Positions 42,728-54,918 of a stretch of 64,000 nucleotides of DNA are shown piece by piece. The notes beneath the pieces were generated by a model. That model was not told where the DNA came from and ran no database searches. It was given only the letters and a program-made list of their open reading frames with translations. The position numbers and the translations under genes were made by a program. Source of the stretch: Raphanus sativus (Eukaryota > Streptophyta > Magnoliopsida > Brassicales > Brassicaceae); assembly GCF_000801105.2 (NCBI RefSeq), contig NC_079519.1, positions 6,756,668 to 6,820,667 of the forward strand. Direction: 5' to 3'. Position 1 is the stretch's first letter. The number at the start of each line of letters is the position of its first letter.

Positions 42728-43640
42728 TCATTCTCCAATTTCACAAAAGGCTTCACGTATATCAGGATCATTCTTTAACAATTTATTTACTGCCCACCAA
42801 AATACCCCAAACTGTTCTATTGGTAATTTTTCTAGAACTGATGTTGTTGCATCACCATGGCTCTAACTGGTGACATAGGGAACTAAAGGGAATGATCTAT
42901 TCCCACTCATTCCTTAAAAATTACACCATTTATAGGGAATTTTTGTTCCGTCTGATTCCTTGTCGTTCCTTAAATTTTAAAGAACCATAGAACAAAAGTA
43001 TTCCTTATCAAAATTGATATGGAACAAAAGTAATAAATATTCTTTTTAATTCCATTGATTTTATTCCTATTCATTCCTTTCCTACTCATTCCTATTCCTA
43101 ATTTAATGATCACCGGTTAGAGCCCATATGTTATCTTTTGATTTTTTCTTGATCGTAGTTCTTCCAAAAATTCTTGCCGACTATCTACGACACACTTAAA
43201 TCCACTCTCCACCTGTGTTTCAAAACTAGTTTTTCTTCTTGATAGACGACGTGACGACATGCTTCGGATTGATCGGTTGCATCCTTGATCACTAGTAAGA
43301 TCCACTACTGGTTCAGCAGTTTGAGTTTCTTGCAATTGGTCCACCATTGTTATGCCAGCAACACCTAAAGTAGGTTGAACTTGTTGGAGTTGTAGGCCAA
43401 GCATATGTGGTGAATAACGTTCATCTTGATCAACATCATGTTCACCAAAAATTTGATCCAACAAATCTTTAAATGGCAAAGGCTTCTTTTGCAAGACATG
43501 AGCTAGTTTTCCTTTGGTTCCTCCATATTCCTGTGAATAATAAAAATTAATATATAAGAAACATATTTAAAATTAAGTAATTATATATGACAGTAGAGAA
43601 TTACCGCAATCCGATCACTCCACCAAGTTTCCATCATATA
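42728..43640 (-). pseudogene. Harbinger-associated Myb/SANT-like protein, C-terminal fragment, disrupted by a MITE
   Basis: Reading leftward: exon piece ~43640-43604 (METWWSDRIA), then a 70-bp GT-AG intron (43603-43534), then 43533-43128 (EYGGTKGKLAHVLQKKPLPF, KDLLDQIFGEHD). A 266-bp MITE interrupts, and the frame resumes at 42858-42728 (EKLPIEQFGVFWWAVNKLLK, then NDPDIREAFCEIGE and stop). Without the MITE and one CAT duplicate the reading is continuous across ITYG/DATTS. The WWSDRI...GTKGKL layout resembles plant Myb/SANT-like proteins that accompany PIF/Harbinger transposases. The DNA-binding N-terminus is missing: the fragment joins the GCK pseudogene at ~43641. Family assignment is from memory, so moderate. 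Confidence 0.6.
42859..43124. mobile_element. MITE (TIR ggctctaacyggtga, 3-bp target CAT) inside the Myb-like fragment
   Basis: Ends are ggctctaactggtgacat and, in reverse from the right, ggctctaaccggtgatcat. The triplet cat lies directly outside each end (42856-42858 and 43125-43127). Excising the element plus one triplet restores an open frame, which independently confirms the boundaries. The inside is rich in attcctattcattcct words and has no ORF. A 3-bp target suggests PIF/Harbinger, though CAT is not the usual TWA. Confidence 0.85.
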
Positions 43641-43642
43641 TA

Positions 43643-44118
43643 TTTGGCGACCATGTAAGTTTCCGCAGCAATAGCGGGCTCATAGTAAACAGGGTTGTCA
43701 TACATACAAGTCGTGAACATCTTTCTCGCCTCCTTGCACTTCGTGACGTCACTTTCACCGTCGTTCTTCTTGGCTTCAGCCATGCACTTCTCTAATTCTA
43801 TCCATGATTCCTTGCACTCACCTCCCTTTATGTAAGTGCAAAAACCGCACTCTTCATTATCTTCATCTTCTTGTCAGTTGTTTCGTTCGAATCTTGGGTT
43901 AGGGTTTTAGATTCTTCGTCCACGTCTCTGGAAATAACCGGTGACTCTCCTTGCTTTGTCGACGAATCCTCTTCTTCGCTTTTAGCTATGCTCACATAAT
44001 CTTCAACTAGGGTTTTAGGATCCTCTCTGTCTCGTGCAATAAGCGATGACTCTCTCTGACTTAGGGATGTATTCTCTTCCTCGCTTCTAGCGAAGTTCAG
44101 AGATGCTGCGCTTCCCAT
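43643..44118 (-). pseudogene. GCK-domain pseudogene (duplicate of 40506-41234)
   Basis: The N-terminal frame begins MGSAASLNFARSEEENTSLS (44118 leftward) and stays open for ~80 codons. A one-base deletion near 43872-43878, compared with the parent (cttcttgtcag against cttctttctctg), shifts the frame just before the GCK domain. In the shifted frame the domain is still readable (ECGFCTYIKGGECKESW, KEARKMFTTCMYDNP). Homology stops at ~43643, so the C-terminal helical repeats are lost. It is also five to ten codons longer in the N-terminal region (EDYVSIAK insertion). Not expected to make a functional protein. Confidence 0.88.
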
Positions 44119-44824
44119 CTGATTAAAAATCACGAAACAAAAGCATATAAAACTATATTATAAAGACTGAAAACTTTTAGGAAATCACAGAGGAAATAAA
44201 CGAATTCACGTCTAACTGTGATGAAACTGTTTCGCAATATCCGTAACAGAATATACTAGTACGGTATATTTTTGAGACACTTACTTTAAAAAGAAGATCT
44301 TAAGAATATTTTTCTAATGAGAGAAAGCTTCCTTTTGTGTGAAGCTGAAAAGATGAATGTGTGAGATTATAGAATAATGGTGTATTTATAGTGAAGTTTT
44401 GACTTGGTCACAAAGGTAAATAAATTTGGAAACTAAGTTGGCTTAACTTGATCATCAAGTCAAGTTGACTAACTTAGCCACTAAGTTTTTCTAATTTTTT
44501 TATAAAAAAATAAATATCTGAAACTTCAATTTACTTAGCCCATTGACAAAATGAGTCTAATAAATTTTCATAATCATTCACATGAATTTAATTTTTACTT
44601 AGTCCATTGGATTTATAAAGAAATTTATATTCACACATCAAAATATTACTCAGCCCATTAAAATTATAATAATTGTTATCAAATTTTTTTTATATAATAA
44701 TTGATCCAACAAATGTTTAGATATTGCTACTCAGTTTTGCTTGTTCACTCCAAAACAACCCTAATGGAGCCTAATCGCATATACTCTTTGGATAAATTTA
44801 CATAATTTTATATTTCTTGATGAA

Positions 44825-45785
44825 TCTATCTTATTAAAGTAGAAGTACTTTAAGCTTCTTTTTGGTAATAGGGATAGGAATCTTTAAAAAAAAATTTTTG
44901 TTTGGTAACAAAGATAGTAGAGAATTTTGTCTTTTCCTTATTTAAATGATAGATTTAAGTATTTAATGTCTTTTCCTAATTTAAATAATAGATTTGTTTA
45001 ATAGAATGAATCTTAACCAAAAATAAATTTCCTTATAGATTTTTTGTTACATTTAATATTTTTTATTAATAAAAATAATTAAATAAAAATCGCACATCAA
45101 AATCAATTTATATATCATATAAATAAAATATGAAATATTTTATTTATAAATTGTTAGTATAACACTTTTATAATATAATTCCAATTAGTTATAAATATTA
45201 GATTTTATATGATACACTCTGATATAATAGACGATTAAATTCACATAATATAATTATTTAAAGTAATAAATAAAATTTTTGTTTTAAAATGTTATGCTAA
45301 CAATTTTGTTTTAAAATGTTATATATATATGTAATATCATTAGAACAAAGAAAAAAATTGAAGTGAAAGCAAATATTTATACGGCCACGGGTTTAAACTA
45401 TAGAAATAAATAACAATGGCGTAAGATATTTTTTAACAAATTTATTTTAATTTTCAAATATGTTTATATCTTTTATGTATTTATAAATTATTTTATTTGT
45501 TATTAAGAATGCTAAGATTTTGGAATTGGAAAAAATTATGACCCATTTCTATATTATTTTAATTAGGAATTTAAAATTTATATCAAAATATTTTTTAAAC
45601 TTTTAATTTTTATTATAACTACAACCGTTAATTTTCAATCTGAATTTATGTTTAAATATTACAAATATATCATTTATAAATAAAAAACTAAAAAACATAA
45701 AATAAATACCCGCCCACATCATTTATAAATAAAAAAATAAAAACATAAAATAAATACCCGCCCGGTTGGGCGGGTCAAGATCTAG
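44825..45785. mobile_element. Non-autonomous Helitron, 961 bp, with empty sites
   Basis: Begins TCTATCTTATTAAAGTAG and ends ...GATCTAG, with a GC hairpin (cccgcccggttgggcggg, 45755-45772) about 10 bp before the CTAG end. It sits between A and T (tgaA / Tatgatatg) without target duplication. The uninterrupted site tgaatatgatatg is present twice nearby (in the tandem copy near 45945 and in the GCK copy near 41776). Replicase/helicase is absent, so it would need an autonomous partner. Confidence 0.95.
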
Positions 45786-46660
45786 TATGATATGAAAATT
45801 TTAATGACGATAACAATGGTGATGATCCAACAAATGTTTAGATATTGCTACTCAGTTTTGCTTGTTCACTCCAAAACCTCCTAATGGAGCCTAATCGCAT
45901 ATACTCTTTGGATAAATTTACATATTTTTATATTTCTTGATGAATATGATATGAAAATTTTAATAACGATAACAATGGTGACTGGTTGAATCGTAACAAA
46001 TGAAAAAAGGTTGTATGAATCTTTTTTCTAAAGAAAAAGAAATATTGATATATGCATCTCTTTCCTTTTTTATTTTTATATAATTTTTATAGCTACATTA
46101 GTTATACCTGGGGATGTTAAATCTAGTAAAACCGAACTAGTTAAAACCGAACCAAACCGAAATACAGAAAATGGTTTTGGATTTGTTAATACCGAATAAA
46201 CCGAATGAATTTTATTTTTAAGAAACCACAGTATATGGATATGGTACGGTATATAAACCAATCCAACTGAATAAATTGAAGAAACTGATTAATTAAAATA
46301 TATTAGTATACTTATATATAAAATTTCATAATAAAATTAAAAGTATATGCATAATTTATTTTATTAATATTATATTCATAATTAAAAAATTATTTTCATA
46401 ATTTATTATTTTGTTTTAAGTTTAAAAGGTTGTTTTATTTTTCTCGTTCTCATCAAATTAAATAAAATGATTTGTTTTGGTTATGTATTGGTGCTAAAAT
46501 GTATTTATATAATAATATTATGATATTAAATATTTTCTTATTTTTATTTTAATATTTAAATAAAACAAAATATTATATTTAAATTTTAGAGTAAAGAATA
46601 TATACCTATGTTTTAAAACATCTGATTTCTAATCATAGAAACTAATTTATTATCAAAGAT

Positions 46661-47929
46661 AAATATAGTTATAAGTTTTCTGGTATAAAACCGAATAAAC
46701 CGAAAATTGATAGTACATAAACCAAATCAGACCAAACTAGATGTGGTAGCTAATTTTTATAAAATAAAATACCAAAACAAACCGAACCAAAATTAGACTG
46801 AGTTCCGGTTGAACATACCTAGTTACATCTACATAAAAAAAAATCCTACAAACTAAATTTACAGTAAAAGTAAAAGTTATGCTTACAATCCAACCAATCA
46901 TCCACGGTAAGAAAAAAGGAAAAAGTAAATTTAGTTACCGACATGTTTTTCTTGTCGGGTAAGGAACTTTGACATCATTCAATGACATTCACTTTGATTC
47001 ATTCAAGAGAAAAGGGGAAAACTTATATTTTAATCTTTCAGTGAGATGTTCTTTGCTTTCCAGTAAACAAAATTTCCAGAGGTTGATAAGATCATTCCTG
47101 AGATTTTGATGGGGGGAAAGGGGCTGAAGACGATTTAGTAAAGGTTTTGTTAAATTTCTTTTAACCAACTTAGAATTTAATATCTATGTTTTTCAAAGAA
47201 AAATGGGGATCATAGAACAATACTTTTCTATTTTATTTGATTATGGTCGAGACCGGTCCTGGAGGGTTTGTGGCACATCTCCACTTTCTATTGTCTTTTT
47301 CCTTATCAATGTAATATGGATCTTTGATCTGTTCGAATATCCGTATTATATCGGGCTGGAATTTAGTAACCAGCGACATATCGATCTAGCTCCAAGCCTC
47401 CAATACCATCGCATAAAGTGGAAATGGGGAGACAAATAGTTTGGGCATTCTAAAGCCTAATGTATAATTTTTTGTATAAAATGGAAACAAATAAGTGTTT
47501 GTGTGCATCCCAACACAACTCTCGTACACACATAAACTTTCAGATCCATCGATTCTCTTTTCACTATAATCGATCGCCAGATAAGAAATATGATCCAAAG
47601 TTTCAGATCATCCAATCCAAAGCTCTCCTCCTCGATGGTGCAATCATGGATTCGAAATCCATGATCGCTCTCTGCTACTCTCTCTCCACAATTTCACCAT
47701 CGAGACCTCCATCATTTCATTATCCACTCTCTGCCAAATTACCTGCTATAACATTTTTGGACTTAATTTTTGGGTTTTTACTTTAGGAAATTTATCTGCT
47801 ATAACATTTTTATTAATGGGTATTGCTAATGACTAAGCCCATAGTTAGGCTTATAAACATTTTATTTTCTTTTGCTTTTAAATTTGAAAGTCAATTTTCA
47901 CAAAAAAACAAATAAAAAATAGAAACAAA
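46661..47929. other. Intergenic DNA
   Basis: The left part carries aaccgaataaaccgaa-type words (46680-46820). An ORF at 47203-47439 (78 aa) and overlapping small ORFs at 47386-47786 have no recognisable domains; I do not annotate them. A perfect 10-bp-arm palindrome, atcatggatt-cga-aatccatgat, lies at 47643-47665. Confidence 0.4.
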
Positions 47930-48166
47930 TAGTAACATTTTAGGCATTAGAAATAATGAAGTTCATTTCTAAAAAGAAATATCTTGGAAATCTATACTTT
48001 TTGATGTAAAATGTTTCTTTTCCTTTTCTGAAAACAGGTAAAGCCAATGAAATCAACTTGTGAACAAATATCCTCACAAAAATGAATAAGCTGACAAAAA
48101 TGTTTCTCAGAACAAACTGGCGTGACTTATATATATTCTTAAACCTATAAGATTAAAACACTATTT
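47930..48166. repeat. Duplicated CIPK21 upstream block a (copy 1)
   Basis: Diverged direct repeat of ~60300-60550: shared order taacattttag, aaatatcttg(g/a)aaa, cttgtg(a/g)acaaat(t)atcctca, and actggcgtga. It ends where the degenerate copia element is inserted at 48167. Confidence 0.65.
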
Positions 48167-48303
48167 TGTTGTGAATGTGTGTGTCTTATTAATGTAGAAT
48201 ATGAATTCCTTATATAGGAAACTACAAGATGGGCCACTAATGGGCCAAAACCTAGTAAGTATCTTTTGGATAAACATCCACCTGAACCAGTCGGTTCATA
48301 ACA
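48167..48303 (-). repeat. 3' LTR of the dead copia element
   Basis: 137 bp; differs from 55508-55644 only at gaattcc/gaactcc and atgggcc/atggacc. Confidence 0.93.
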
Positions 48304-49264
48304 CTTCCCCTGGATGTTGAATCCATCTTGAGTTCGCCAGATACCAAATCCTTTTTGGGCTCGTGATACACTTTATCAATTACTTGGTGTTGCCTCATTA
48401 AAACCTTACCAAGAAAAATCCAGTGGAACAAAAAGAGTACAACATGTATCAGTTCCCCTGATTTGTACCTCCATATATGCTCTTGAGGTTGGCGCATGAG
48501 TAGACTGGTGGTAACTTTATGGGCGCCAAGTCTCTGAGCTGGTCTTCTAATGTGCACGTCCTGGACTGATAGGAAGGTCTCAAGGACGTGGTGTTGTTGT
48601 AGACATGGTAAATAAAATTTCCGATGCTGAATCTCCATTCTGCATTCAAGGACTTGGGCTTCTTCATCCTCTGGCCAACGTGTGCATATAACTCGTCTGA
48701 GATCTATCCATGTATGGATCCAATTTTTATAACCTGTATCATAATCAAAAATAAAACCAAACAAACACATCTTTGGGTTTGGTTAGTATAAAACAATCTC
48801 AAACATTAGTAAAAGGATATTTCAATCCTGTCTCATTGCCTTTATATTTGGAAATAACTTAAGCTTAGTTCAATGCTTATGTTCGGATGTGTATGGCAAA
48901 CACGTTAAGGCAAGGCGCCAATAGCACCTTTGGCAAGGGACGTGTATGGATTTATTTCCAATGCCTCATGGTCTGATCATTAACAACATATATGATCATA
49001 TTGTACTCTGAAGTCATTTAGATGTATAGTATTAAGTTTAGACTTAACTATGATTTCACTTGTGAATATTTACATCCGGATGTGCCTTGAATCTTTTCTA
49101 GACCAAGGACATATGTCTTTGTCCAATCTAGGATCAAAGGATCCGTGATCTGATGTCCTGCATATTTCCATTGTTTTATCTTCATATTCGCATGCATTTT
49201 GATCATCTAGAATAGGATTTAGGCATGTTTAGGTTGCATTTTGCATACATAAGTCTTTATCAGG

Positions 49265-50637
49265 TGTTGGAGTACCACATGGAGCATTTGGGATGCATTG
49301 GGGGCTAAAAAGAGGCAAAAGGAGTGAATTAGAGCCGACCAAAGCCACATCGACCTCAGTGCAGCGGGTCCCGTCGGTCGCTGCGACCTCATCACCTGGA
49401 GCGGCTTCACCCCAGCGGCTCCAACCACCCGCTGCGACCTCACCAGCCTGGAGCGGCTTCACCCCAGCGGCCCGTGCCGCTCGCTCGTCTTCTACGGAGC
49501 GACCCATCCCAGCGGCCCATCCTGGTCGCTGTGAACCATCAACTGGAGCGGTCCCGAGCCAGCGAGGAGGCCAGCTCGCTCGTTTTCTTTGCAGCGACCG
49601 TGCGGAGCGACTCCACCTGCTCGCTGCGTCTCATCCCTTGGAGCGACCTCGAGCCAGCGACCCCGACTGCCCACTCGTCTTCACCGCAGCGACCACCCGG
49701 AGCGACCCCGCCTGGTCGCTCCACACCCGCTCCAGCTCGAAGATTAACATTTCTCAAGGGCATTTTAGTCATTTGTATGCACGTTTTTCTGTTCTAAAAC
49801 CTAAGTTTAAGTATTGTGGAAGCCACCAGAGGCTAATCTATCTTTTGTTACTTGGTAAACATCAAAAACTATTGGAGATTTCATCTTTTGGATCATTGAT
49901 TCTCTTGTTCTTATTTTATTTCTTGTTGATTTATGTTATTTCATCTCTGTTTATGATCAATCTGAAACTCAATATGAGTTTAAGAATGATCATGAACCTT
50001 AGTGAGTAATCCACCATTGAATTCATGGGTTAGGAAGATTTAGGGTGATTAAGTTAGTTCTAGGATGTTTTAGTATAAATCAAACCTTATTCCTAGCCTA
50101 GGAGAGTGTTCTTAATGCATCTATTGAGTTGGCCTCTCAAAAGTTGATCTTTAGACATCTCCCACCCACAAGGTGTTCGATGATATGTCTGAGTCAACTC
50201 TCCTAAGCTCTTAACACACTTTACCAAAGACATTTGTTGTTAAGGGTGTTAAGATAGCCAATAGACTTGTTATTAATGATTGTTTTTTTATTATTCAGCC
50301 AAAGACATTTGATGTCTGAAATGTGTTAGCAAATAAGCATTCGTCTAGACATAGAGTTTGTTTAGGATTGTGTCTAAGCTTAAGGTTGATTAGTTTGATT
50401 GATTGTTGCCATCCTTAGTTCGAAGCTTGATCACGCAAGGTCTAAATTCCTATACCCATGAGTTCTCCTTTCTCATAAAAGAAAGTTCATTGATTTACTG
50501 TTTTTATTGTTTAGTTATTGCATTCTAGGTTCTATAAATCATCAAATCATCGATTGCACTTAGATTAAGGAAGTACTTGCATTCTTGGTGCTTTGAATCC
50601 ATTGGAATTGGTTCGACATTTCACTAATATTACAACA
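49265..50637 (+). repeat. Athila-like (Ty3/gypsy) LTR, probably solo, nested in the copia element
   Basis: The segment starts tgttggagtacc and ends aatattacaaca. Its last part (ttgaatccattgg, ggttcgacatttcact) resembles the end of Athila LTRs, after which an Athila primer site would start TTTGGCGCC; here only tttg follows before copia DNA resumes. Bases 49320-49740 are GC-rich, built from ggagcggcttcaccccagcg-type words. No convincing target duplication was found, so the ends are approximate and a truncated LTR is possible. Confidence 0.5.
49320..49740. repeat. GC-rich degenerate tandem repeat (gagcgacc/cagcggc words)
   Basis: Units such as ctggagcggcttcaccccag recur imperfectly about every 60-80 bp and create spurious ORFs on both strands (49293-50009, 49229-49507 and others). 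They should not be taken as genes. Confidence 0.75.
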
Positions 50638-51299
50638 TTTGTCTTAGGAGCCTCAAAACTCCTAGCATCATGATCAATCTTAGATGGTCTTATGACCATG
50701 TTCGTCCTTAGGACAAAGTGGGTCAGTACTTGGACCGAGTGAAAACCATTCGACCATGGGTCTTACATTGGCTTGTATCCGGACTAATGAACAACTTCCT
50801 TGACGTCCTTATGACCAAATGGGTCTATGTCCAGATATAAGGACTATGGGACTAAGTTACCATACAGTGGGGCGAGTCATAGGCTTTATAGTAAGCATTT
50901 AGGGTCAATGAACCTTATAGGCTTTGCATAATGGTTCATGCCTATCGTTAATCTATGCCTTATTCATGCACAAGGATTTCATCTTTAAGTATATTTAAGA
51001 TACTTACTTTGTAGTCCCAAACAATCTTTGTTTGTCCCAAAAATTAATCTTTCCCAAAATATTCATTTCAATGCTTTCTTTAGATAGTCTTTTTGGAAGT
51101 GTCTACAGAGGTTCCTAGGATATTTTTAGATCATTATCATACACTTATACACTTTAGTTCTCGAGAACTTGTTGCATTTGGCAACTCAATATCCTCTAAG
51201 ACTTTCATTTCTATTCATTATCCAGTGGACTTATTCATAGTCGGTTTCTACATCCTTTAAACCGAAAATCTAATATCTTTTCTTATGGCCAGACTTACT

Positions 51300-51420
51300 A
51301 GGAATCTATTCATTTGTTGCATCCACCACAAGGAGTATGTCTCATTTATAATTGATTCCTGGTCTTTGTGAGATCCTTGTGCATATGGTCGTGCCTTATA
51401 CTTGGCTATCTCACCATGTT
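51300..51420 (-). pseudogene. Copia reverse transcriptase remnant
   Basis: The minus strand reads GEIAKYKARPYAQGSHKDQE then NETYSLWWM, a recognisable decay of the copia RT block KARLVAQG...ETYSPV. Flanking frames are broken by stops. It shows that the interior was once a copia pol in leftward orientation. Confidence 0.7.
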
Positions 51421-53639
51421 TGATTTCTTTTACTCACAAAGAATCATTCCTGTCCAACTGATTTTCTGTCTAGAGGTGTCCGAACTATAGGACCAAAACC
51501 TCTCTTTCTTTATGAACTTAACTCCACGTCTTCTTATCCATTTGATCTTAATCTCTTGTTGAATGCATTCATCTATGGACGTGGGTTCATGATCCTCATT
51601 AATAATCTCATGTGCTACATTGCATGCATAGTATATAATTAATCTCGAGCTCGTTTGTTCCTTTGAGTCCTAGACATGACTTAACTCTTTGAGGTTTCAT
51701 TGTAGCCTTCAATACCCTGAAGCTTGGCGTCCCAAGCATCATTAGGTACCTTAGGTACAACCATATCTTATGGTTTCCTCATCCGTGGCCACGGCTTTTA
51801 GGTTTGTCCATCTTTGGATCGACTATGTCTAGGAGTCCCTCATCCACGGTTTCATTTGCACCTTTCTATATTTATACGAGGGATCTTATCTTTGGAATTC
51901 ATTGGTCTATCATGTTTTCAAAACATGTCATAGACTTAGTAGCAACCTGATTGTGTCCTTCTTGAACATCAAACAAATTTGGTGCATTCATAGCTGGTAT
52001 AGATGACTTAGTCATTCTATTCGGGTCATTGGAATCTGGCAATTGTTTAAGCTAGCTTTTGTATACTCTTCTGGACTTTCTAAGTCTCATTCTCTAGTCT
52101 GAGGATCTTGCCAATATCAGGATGTATGATTCCATGTAATCTCATTTTATCCAGCTTATTCTTTTTTCCCCTTGATGTTGGATGTTCGGATTCACTGAGG
52201 TGACTATCCTTGTACCTGGCCTTTAATCATCCGTGGTTGGCTCAAGGTTCTTATGAACGTGGGGAACTTATATCAAGTCATATCCAACATCTATTCTCAT
52301 CCTCTCATCTTATATTTCTGTGGTGGAGCGATAGAATTTATAAGTGGCACTTCTTTATGTGCTAAGATGAGGTGTGTCTGGCCTTTGACCCGTTTCAATC
52401 AATGGGATGGGTATCAATATTCACTTATGTGTGTTATGTCCATGTAGAATAAAATGTGGGTTTTTATTCTTATCCTTCCCCCATGGACATATCATTCATT
52501 CTTAAAATACTTTTAGAATGTGAATCATGTAAAGATATGTAGCCTTTTAGGCGATTTTTCTTTCTGTTCTTGTCCTTTCATTGTGAATATTCGTGTCCAC
52601 ATTGAGTCATGAAATGTTTTCTACATTCTCCATGATCATATAATGTTTATCAAACCCTTTGGGACGTGAGCACTTTAATCTATATTCACTTGGACGTTTT
52701 GAAGTAACATGTTTTCCTTTATCCTTAGTTTTAATCCGAATGGGATAAGACTATCTTTGTTCTTGTGAACTCTTTGATGTTTCAATATTGTGTATGTCCA
52801 TGTTACACGGAGTGATTAACACTTACCCCTATGGACATATCATATTTGGATACTTTTAGCGTGAGTTAACTTAGCTTTTACCATTATACAATCTTCTTTG
52901 GACGGTTTCTATTTAAGGAAACACTTTGTTTCTTTTGCCCATGGATTCATTATGAAACTATCCATTCATCAATTCTTAAGTCTTTCACTTATAAGAATGA
53001 TTATTGTACATGTCCTCTCTTTGTGTACATAACCTCAAATGTGAATGCAGTGCACACGACCTTAGTGTGTCCAAACATGTACTTCTTTAGGAAATAGGTA
53101 CAAGTTATGGTCGTGTGTAATCTTAAGATTGTATGGTTTGATCTTGTAAGATCATCTCTATTTTTAAGAACAAGAGTGGACATTTTATTTTTAGAAAATA
53201 AAACTTTCATTAATTCAAAGATAGTAAAATTAGGAAGTGAATAATGTTAAAGGAATAACAGAAATGTATGAAATAACTAAGTAAGAACACTAAGAGCTTG
53301 ATGTCGAGTCATCATGGTGATCTATTCTCTTATGCTTCACTGGATTAATCTTTCTTGTGATCCATCCGACCACACTCTCCTTGATCCATGAGAATATCTT
53401 TGACAATTTTCCTTCATCTTTCCGAACCATCTTGGCTTTTCTTTTAAAGCTTTTTCTGATAAAGAACAGCTAGATACTTGGGAGTTCTGCATCTCTGTCC
53501 CGAATTGTTTTTCATTCCACAATTATTGCACAGTTTAGACCATCCCCCACGTCCATATCCTCTCTTGACATGGTTGGTTTCTAAATCAGCCTTGTCGGCT
53601 GGTAGTGCAATAGCTAGTGGCAATGGAATTGATCACGTA

Positions 53640-54180
53640 GTCTTTCTTTCACTACTGCTCATTACCAACTCATGATTTTGCTCAGCTTGCAACAATCTTG
53701 CTATTAGAGATGCATAGGTGGTGAAGCCCATCTCTCTATATTGTTGTAGTAACAATAAGTTGGTAGGGTGAAAGGTGGAGAATGTCTTTTCCAACATATC
53801 TTCATCAGTCACTACCTCACCACATAGTTTCATTTCGAAAACTATTTTGAGTAGTGCAAAGTTATATTCTCCCACAGACTTATAGTCTTGGAATTTGAGG
53901 TTGATCTATTCATAAGGCTTTGGTATGTATAACCTCTTGGATACAATTTCTATTCTCTAGATCTGTCCAAAGCTTTGAGGGATCATCGGTCAGATATAGA
54001 CTTTTGAGTTTTTTTCACAAATATGATGGCGATTGTTCAGGAGTTCTCTTGCGATGCTATCATCTGTGATGCATTCACTGAGTTTATTAGACTCAAGTGT
54101 GGTTTTAATATCTTGTGCCCATTACACATATTGCAAGTAGTTTTCTCCTGAGATTATGATGGAGGAATTCGACATCTGAA
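53640..54180 (-). pseudogene. Copia gag remnant (UBN2-like)
   Basis: Reads leftward from MSNSSIIISGENYLQYV, interrupted by at least four stops. It becomes open for the last 80 codons (53875-53633) with EYNFALLKIVFEMKLCGE, EDMLEKTFSTFHPTN and LLLQQYREMGFTTYASLIAR, the typical UBN2 gag ending. It cannot make full-length gag. Confidence 0.8.
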
Positions 54181-54275
54181 ATATTTAGTGTTTCATAACT
54201 TAGACCTTAGTAATATGTTCCGAGGAACTGATTTTAAAATCTAATTTTAGAGAAGTTTTCCAGAAAATTCTATAA

Positions 54276-54358
54276 AAGGAAACATTCTAAAAATGGAAAC
54301 TTTCTAAAAATGGAAACTTTCTAGAAATGGAAACTTTCTGAAAATGGAAACTTTCTAT
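54276..54358. repeat. 17-bp tandem repeat, about five units
   Basis: Unit aaaaatggaaactttct with small changes, located upstream of the gag remnant within the leader of the copia element. Confidence 0.88.
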
Positions 54359-54918
54359 CTACCAAAATAGGGTTTATAATATCGATTGGTTTAGGGATTT
54401 ATAAACTGATTTGGTTTAATGTTTTCACAATTCAGATTTGGTTTTTATAAGTTCATAAACCGGTTTAGATTAGGGTTTAATAATCGGATATGGTTTAAAG
54501 GATTTCATAATCCGATTTGGTTAAGGTTTTATACAAAGATTTAATTTCATAAGTTTTATGGTTTGAATATTAATCGGTTCATTTTATAAAATCTAGCAAC
54601 CTAACGATTTGATTTAAATCAAGCAAGAACAATAGTTCAACTTAGTTCAAATCGCAAACCTCAAATTTCATTTTATAAAATCGGTTTCAAGTTTTCAAAA
54701 TATTAACCAAGTTCTATCAAGTAATCAAAAGAAGTTTGGATTTTGTTAACTTACCTTAAACTCGATCGATTTTTCTCCTTGGCTTCTCTTTAATCTCAAT
54801 AGGTCTGACTTTGTTTCCCTTAAAAGAATTGATCAAAGAGAAGTTAGTAATATGAAAAACAATCAGCTATAAAAAAACTAGAAAGAGAAGTTTGCAGCCT
54901 TAGGTTTAGTTTCTGATT

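Larger units (their letters stand above)
43643..46660. repeat. Segmental duplication, copy 2 (GCK pseudogene and upstream DNA, expanded)
   Basis: Collinear with 40787-42470. It is longer because of the 961-bp Helitron and a local tandem repeat of ~160 bp (44702-44824 plus 45786-45826, and 45827-45990, both starting gatccaacaaatg). Confidence 0.85.

Noticed and set aside
47203..47439. 78-aa ORF MGIIEQYFSILFDYGRDRSW...
   Set aside because: No start context, homology or conservation evidence; typical length by chance in AT-rich DNA.
48252..48770. 172-aa minus-strand ORF
   Set aside because: It overlaps the copia 3' LTR and tail; its sequence matches the typical untranslated tail region of copia elements (conserved as DNA), not a domain.
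49229..50009. Pro/Ser/Arg-rich ORFs on both strands (up to 238 aa)
   Set aside because: They arise from the GC-rich repeat of the Athila-like LTR, appear in several frames at once and encode no domain.
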